A stretch of DNA of 10,970 bases from Rickettsia endosymbiont of Bryobia graminum (GTDB lineage: Bacteria; Pseudomonadota; Alphaproteobacteria; Rickettsiales; Rickettsiaceae). The position numbers and the translations under genes were made by a program. Numbering within the stretch: position 1 is the stretch's first letter; each line of letters opens with the position of its first letter. Shown here one piece after another: positions 7,421 through 10,970 of the stretch. The stretch is taken from NCBI GenBank assembly GCA_020881085.1, contig JAJIYR010000182.1:1-10970 (forward strand), written 5' to 3'. The notes below the pieces were generated by a model. The model had not been told where the DNA came from, did not search any database, and was given only the letters and a program-made list of their open reading frames with translations.

Positions 7421-8737
7421 CTATATCTCACCAGTTAGGCTGCTTGCTCCAGCTCTAATTATTTTGACATCAATAATTTTTCCTAGCAAATCTTTGTTTA
7501 AATTAGTTACGTGTACTGATTGCATATAAGAGGTTTTACCTACTAACTGATCACTTAACTTACCATCACGATCAAATAATACTTTCATTATATTACCAAC
7601 ACAAGATTCATTAAATTCTAACTGTTGTTTTGATAATTCTTGTTGTAAAATTGCTAAGCGTTCTGATTTTATATTTTCAGGTACTTGCTCCTTCACCGCA
7701 GCAGGAGTACCAGGTCTTGGACTATATTTAAAAGAATAACACTGACCATATTTTACTTTTCTTGCTAAATCTAAAGTATCAGCAAAATCTTCGTCAGTCT
7801 CTCCAGGAAATCCTACAATAAAATCAGATGAAAAAACCATATCTGGCCTAGATTCCCTTAAACGCTTAATAATATCAAGATAATAATCTCTATTATGCTT
7901 TCTATTCATCGCTTTTAAAATTTTATCTGAACCTGACTGTATAGGCAAATGCAAGAATGGCATTAATTTCGGCTCTAAACCGTGCAATTGAATTAAATCT
8001 TCTGTCATATCAATTGGATGGGAAGTAATATATCTAATACGTTCAAGATCAGATATATTTGCTATATGTTTTACCAAATTGGCTAAGCTACAATCTAAAC
8101 CTTCAGGCGTCTTGCCATGGTAGGCATTAACATTTTGCCCTAAAAGAATTACTTCTTTTGCTCCATTTGATACCGATCTAATGGTTTCTCTATATATTTG
8201 TTCTAAACTTCTTGAAAACTCAGACCCCCTAGTATAAGGCACAACACAAAAGGTACAAAATTTATCACATCCTTCCTGTACTGAAATTAAAGCGCTAGCT
8301 CCTTGAAAACTTGATTGTTCTGGTAATTTATCGAATTTTGCTTCTTCAATAAAATCTAATTTAATAACATGCTTCTCATGTCTTGCGATTTTTGCTAATA
8401 GTTCTGGTAAATCAGAATAAGATTGAGGTCCAACAACTATGTTTACATAAGGAGCTCTCTTAAAAATCTCTTCTCCTTCAGCTTGTCCAACACACCCTGC
8501 TACAATTATTACTAAATCAAGCTTATTATCTTTAATTTTCTTAATCCTACCAAGCTCTGAATACATTTTTTCAGCTGCTTTTTCTCTAATATGACAGGTA
8601 TTAAGAATTATAATATCAGCTTCGTCCATTGAATCTGTAGGTTTATAACCAAACGGATCTAGTAATTCTTGCATTTTAATGGAGTCATAGATATTCATTT
8701 GACATCCGTAGGTTTTAATAAAAAGCTTTTTTTCCAT
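7421..8737 (-). CDS. miaB: tRNA-2-methylthio-N6-dimethylallyladenosine synthase MiaB
   Basis: A 438-residue radical-SAM methylthiotransferase that converts i6A37 to ms2i6A37 in tRNAs reading UNN codons. The N-terminal MTTase domain carries the three cluster cysteines Cys12 (TYGCQMN), Cys48 (LNTCHIRE) and Cys82 (AGCVGQ). The radical-SAM motif Cys157-x3-Cys161-x2-Cys164 lies in [18 protein letters not shown], and LLGQNVNAY follows. A C-terminal TRAM domain spans about 375-438. I start it at ATG 8737 because [15 protein letters not shown] matches the family N-terminus. A TTG at 8782 would add 15 unmatched residues and lies upstream of the likely promoter. It is the first gene of a probable miaB-mrcA unit. 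Confidence 0.96.
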   Translation of the reverse strand: MEKKLFIKTYGCQMNIYDSIKMQELLDPFGYKPTDSMDEADIIILNTCHIREKAAEKMYSELGRIKKIKDNKLDLVIIVAGCVGQAEGEEIFKRAPYVNIVVGPQSYSDLPELLAKIARHEKHVIKLDFIEEAKFDKLPEQSSFQGASALISVQEGCDKFCTFCVVPYTRGSEFSRSLEQIYRETIRSVSNGAKEVILLGQNVNAYHGKTPEGLDCSLANLVKHIANISDLERIRYITSHPIDMTEDLIQLHGLEPKLMPFLHLPIQSGSDKILKAMNRKHNRDYYLDIIKRLRESRPDMVFSSDFIVGFPGETDEDFADTLDLARKVKYGQCYSFKYSPRPGTPAAVKEQVPENIKSERLAILQQELSKQQLEFNESCVGNIMKVLFDRDGKLSDQLVGKTSYMQSVHVTNLNKDLLGKIIDVKIIRAGASSLTGEI

Positions 8738-8770
8738 CTTTGAAGTAAAAGTATTTATTTTTGGTAGGAA

Positions 8771-8799
8771 TATATAGCACAAAATCTATTATTTTTGAA
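8771..8799 (-). promoter_or_regulatory. candidate promoter for miaB-mrcA
   Basis: TTCAAA (8794-8799) and TATATA (8771-8776) on the minus strand with a 17-nt spacer, ending 33 nt before the chosen miaB ATG. If real, it rules out the longer TTG-initiated miaB frame. Weak -35. Confidence 0.3.
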
Positions 8800-8907
8800 T
8801 ATTTAATTTTATAAGATCATTTTAGACCCTATAGAATTATAGAAAACTTATAAATTAAAAGATTATTTAATGATTATAATAATTATTAATTAAGTAAATG
8901 ATAAAGG

Positions 8908-8926
8908 TTGCCAATGAAATTAGCAA
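8908..8926 (-). terminator. possible hairpin after the ankyrin-like pseudogene
   Basis: On the minus strand TTGCTAAT and ATTGGCAA can pair over 8 bp (one G-U) around a 3-nt TTC loop, 11 nt past the final stop of the pseudogene. The sequence after it (CCTTTATCATTT) is only moderately U-rich, so function is uncertain. Confidence 0.25.
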
Positions 8927-8937
8927 TCTAAAACCAC

Positions 8938-9513
8938 TCATATAGAAAAGTCAGATGACATATCACCTGTAGTGTTTACTGTAAATAAATTTATTAAATC
9001 TGGATTTCCACTTTCTTGCACTATATCTAATAAAGAATTAGCTCAGCTTGGTACAGTATCAATATCCCCTCCTGCTCCACTAGATTTGCAATATTCTACT
9101 AAATTCAACATTTTCTGACGTAGTGATACAACATTAATTGGCTCATCGGCAAACACTTCACTGAATTTATCTAATGGAATAGAAATAAAAGGAGATATAG
9201 ACATATTTTTAACTAATTCAAAAAATGCAGAACAGTCAGTACTATCCTTAAAATTAATAGATTCAGGATTTTGTTCGATTAAATATTTTATTATGTCTAA
9301 TTTAGTACCTATCTTGTTATTAAATGATTTTATCGATACACTTGCTTGGTGTAAAGCACTCCATTGTTGGTATGGTTACAGTAAAATATCCCCTTCTTTT
9401 TCAATTAGACTTTTTACAGTATTACTATCCCCTACTTCAATAGCCTGATAGAGTTTATTTCTACTTACAGAATTGATGGCCTTAATCTCATTATCATTAT
9501 AAGTTTTTTTCAT
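8938..9513 (-). pseudogene. ankyrin-repeat-like protein, broken by two in-frame stops
   Basis: One continuous minus-strand frame of 191 codons before its terminal stop runs from ATG 9513 (AAGG ribosome binding site 7 nt upstream) to TGA 8938-8940. It is interrupted by TAA at codon 46 (9376-9378) and TGA at codon 157 (9043-9045). Reading through gives repeat-like pieces KLYQAIEVGDSNTVKSLIEK, WSALHQASVS, KLDIIKYLIEQNPESINFKD and NSLLDIVQESGNPDLINLF, with the alternating helix pattern and ALHxA motif of ankyrin repeats. There is no frameshift. Each stop is one transition from a sense codon (CAA to TAA, TGG to TGA), so decay looks recent. Ankyrin proteins in Rickettsiales are often host-interaction factors, but no partner can be named here. 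The intact parent was small, about 191 residues. The first 45 codons could still be translated. Confidence 0.75.
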
Positions 9514-9575
9514 AAAATACCTTTATGTTATAGTGTGAAGCGTCAAGTCTAATGAAATCATACACTCATGTCAAA

Positions 9576-9605
9576 AAATATTTAATAAGTTATTAAATAT
9601 TTAAT
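9576..9605. promoter_or_regulatory. AT-rich palindrome with overlapping direct repeat, possible operator
   Basis: Perfect 12-bp inverted repeat AAATATTTAATA (9576-9587) and TATTAAATATTT (9591-9602) with a 3-nt centre. AAATATTTAAT also occurs as a direct repeat at 9576-9586 and 9595-9605, 19 bp apart. It lies between the divergent ankyrin-like pseudogene and lpxC, upstream of the lpxC -10 box. It could be a regulator site or a hairpin; the low complexity limits confidence. Confidence 0.35.
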
Positions 9606-9637
9606 GATTACTAGCATGTTTATGAAATAATTTGTAA

Positions 9638-9643
9638 TATAAT
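9638..9643 (+). promoter_or_regulatory. putative -10 box for lpxC
   Basis: A perfect TATAAT 68 nt upstream of the lpxC ATG. The -35 position is poor (ATGTTT at 16 nt). This would give a leader of about 60 nt. It is the best -10 match in the 198-nt gap. Confidence 0.35.
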
Positions 9644-9711
9644 GAAGCTTGTATATTAGTGATTAAAGAGTTAAAATAAGAGTAATAGCTATAAATTAAT
9701 AAAATTAAAGC

Positions 9712-10578
9712 ATGCAAGTAACGATAGGAAATTCTGTTAGTTGTTATGGTATTGGGGTTCATTCCGGTAAAATTACTCAATTAACCTTAAAACCAGCAAA
9801 AAAAAACACCGGTATTGTTTTCATTAGAACAGATGTGCGTCAAGACATAAATTTTATATATACCTCCCCTCTAAATGTTACTGATACAACTCTATCTACT
9901 ACTATAGAAAATGAATATAAAGTCTCTGTTTCTACCATAGAACATTTAATGGCAGCTATTTGGGGTTGCGGCATTGATAATATAATAATAGAAATTGATA
10001 GTCCAGAAGTGCCAGTAATGGATGGCAGCAGCAAACCTTTCGTCTTCATGATAGAATATGCTGGCAAATCACTACAAAACGCCCCTAGAAAATATCTTAA
10101 AATCCTTAAGGAAGTTAAGGCAATTCATAAAGATTGTGAATTAATTTGCACTCCTTCAAATATGATGCATGTTGATTTGACAATAAATTTTGAGAGTAAA
10201 GCTATTGGCAAGCAAAATTTTATTTTTTCAGAAAAGCAATCTTTTAATAAGGATATAGCTGATGCAAGAACTTTTGGATTTATCCAGGAATTACAATATC
10301 TTAAAAGCAAAGGTCTTGCTCAAGGAGCTTCCCTTGAAAATGCTATAGGTATTGATCAAGATACTATAATTAATCCTGATGGTTTAAGATATGAAGATGA
10401 GTTTGTTCGTCATAAGCTCCTAGATTTATTTGGTGATCTATATACTACAGGAACGCCTATAATAGCTGATATTTATGGTTACAAAACCAGCCATGCTTTA
10501 AATAACCAGCTGTTAAGACAAATATTTACGGATAGTAGCTCATATACTTTCGTTAGCTCAAAAGAGCTTGCTCAATAA
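9712..10578 (+). CDS. lpxC: UDP-3-O-acyl-N-acetylglucosamine deacetylase
   Basis: A 288-residue zinc enzyme catalysing the committed step of lipid A synthesis in the cytosol, so the organism is likely to make lipid A. Zinc ligands are His78 in STIEHLMAA, His234 and Asp238 in [13 protein letters not shown]; Glu77 is the general base, and His261 in YKTSHALNN is the second catalytic His. Substrate-loop motifs [11 protein letters not shown] (10-20), [11 protein letters not shown] (101-111) and ADARTFGF (183-190) are present. It is slightly shorter than E. coli LpxC (305), as in Rickettsia. ATG 9712 gives the expected N-terminus; no strong Shine-Dalgarno is seen. It stands alone on +, and its last 26 bases overlap the opposite-strand gene at 10553. 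Confidence 0.97.
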   Translation: MQVTIGNSVSCYGIGVHSGKITQLTLKPAKKNTGIVFIRTDVRQDINFIYTSPLNVTDTTLSTTIENEYKVSVSTIEHLMAAIWGCGIDNIIIEIDSPEVPVMDGSSKPFVFMIEYAGKSLQNAPRKYLKILKEVKAIHKDCELICTPSNMMHVDLTINFESKAIGKQNFIFSEKQSFNKDIADARTFGFIQELQYLKSKGLAQGASLENAIGIDQDTIINPDGLRYEDEFVRHKLLDLFGDLYTTGTPIIADIYGYKTSHALNNQLLRQIFTDSSSYTFVSSKELAQ

Positions 10579-10903
10579 ATAGCGATAAATCCTGAAAATT
10601 TTTAATCAAATTATTAATTTGCTGTAGCTTATCACCTGATAATTTCATGATAGATGATTGCTCTAGATCCTCATTTAGTCCTGACGAACTATTCTTACAA
10701 ACGACCTGTGGAAGTGTAAATAATGGCCTATCATCTTCACGAATGCAAGAAGTAGCTATATCTACAGGCTCCTCTCGTAACTTTTCGTTGTTTTTAATCT
10801 GATTAAGAGTGATATCATATTCGTTTTGTAAGTCACTCATGTTACGCAGTGAAGGTTGAAAGAAGAGAGAAATTGCTATAAAAAAGGAGAGAATAAAATA
10901 CAA
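10553..10903 (-). CDS. small exported hypothetical protein
   Basis: A frame of up to 116 codons ending at TAA 10553-10555. The first 17 or so residues ([16 protein letters not shown]) form a strongly hydrophobic stretch like a signal peptide or membrane anchor. The rest is polar, with two cysteines (Cys53, Cys69) that could pair in the periplasm, and a helical C-terminus ([20 protein letters not shown]). The start is uncertain: no ATG precedes the hydrophobic part, TTG 10903 is the best available start but lacks a Shine-Dalgarno, and ATG at codon 22 would remove the signal. The frame stays open upstream to a TAA. A plausible promoter lies at 10939-10966. It converges on and overlaps lpxC by 26 bp. 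I do not recognise the family. Confidence 0.55.
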   Translation of the reverse strand: MYFILSFFIAISLFFQPSLRNMSDLQNEYDITLNQIKNNEKLREEPVDIATSCIREDDRPLFTLPQVVCKNSSSGLNEDLEQSSIMKLSGDKLQQINNLIKNFQDLSLFIEQALLS

Positions 10904-10938
10904 TCTGGGTAATAAGAATTGAAAGAAAAATTACTTGA

Positions 10939-10966
10939 TATATATACGGACTACTTAATTAGCCAA
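10939..10966 (-). promoter_or_regulatory. candidate promoter for the exported hypothetical protein
   Basis: TTGGCT (10961-10966) and TATATA (10939-10944) on the minus strand with a 16-nt spacer, about 35 nt before the TTG at 10903. A start near 10932 would leave a short leader. This is better than most matches in this window and supports expression of the 10553-10903 frame. Confidence 0.4.
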
Positions 10967-10970
10967 AATA

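Noticed and set aside
8738..8782. TTG-initiated N-terminal extension of miaB
   Set aside because: The 15 extra residues do not fit the MiaB N-terminus. The ATG at 8737 gives the canonical [15 protein letters not shown], and a promoter-like element lies inside the extension.
8938..9513. Stop-codon reassignment or selenocysteine use in the ankyrin-like frame
   Set aside because: The frame needs both TAA and TGA read through, the other genes in the window use TGG for Trp, and no SECIS-like hairpin is evident after the TGA. Pseudogene is simpler.
9840..10310. Two minus-strand ORFs (75 and 61 codons) inside lpxC
   Set aside because: Antisense to strongly conserved lpxC coding sequence, with no independent evidence.
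1..10970. CRISPR array, tRNA, rRNA, riboswitch or defence system
   Set aside because: No regularly spaced repeats, no cloverleaf or rRNA core sequence, and no defence-protein motif was found on either strand.

Overview
This low-GC window (about 30% GC by eye) looks like chromosome from a Rickettsiaceae endosymbiont. LpxC, PBP1A, MiaB and Pth all read as rickettsial-type proteins. The IS630-type transposase tail, the dead ankyrin-type gene, the long AT-rich gaps and a dispersed palindromic repeat suggest a repeat-rich lineage (R. bellii, torix-group or Megaira-like) more than a streamlined typhus or spotted-fever genome. This placement is inference from memory of protein families; no search was run.

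Left edge (1-460): the last codons of an IS630-like transposase on +, then a 47-codon ORF on - with a good ribosome binding site and -10 box, possibly truncated by the IS. Next comes a minus-strand GST-fold protein (460-1128) whose architecture and C-terminal tail match FzlA, the alphaproteobacterial FtsZ-binding division factor. Upstream of it on the same strand is ychF (1250-2347).

Middle (2348-4412): about 800 bases with no convincing gene, containing a double-hairpin dispersed repeat, followed by nhaA on +. This block separates ychF from pth, which face the same way and are commonly neighbours in Alphaproteobacteria, so it looks inserted. nhaA and pth converge on a perfect 13-bp AT stem. 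Upstream of pth on - are mrcA (PBP1A) and miaB. miaB stops 3 nt before the mrcA start, so the two are probably translationally coupled.

Right part (8738-10970): a minus-strand ankyrin-like pseudogene broken by two in-frame stops but no frameshift, an AT-rich intergenic palindrome, then lpxC on +. A small exported hypothetical protein on - overlaps the lpxC 3' end by 26 bp.

Functional theme: cell envelope (lipid A by LpxC, peptidoglycan by PBP1A, division by the FzlA-like protein, ion and pH balance by NhaA) mixed with translation housekeeping (Pth, YchF, MiaB). I found no tRNA, rRNA, CRISPR array or defence system. The most interesting signal is an eight-base C tract in the FzlA-like gene, placed just before the codons for its conserved tail, where slippage would remove that tail.
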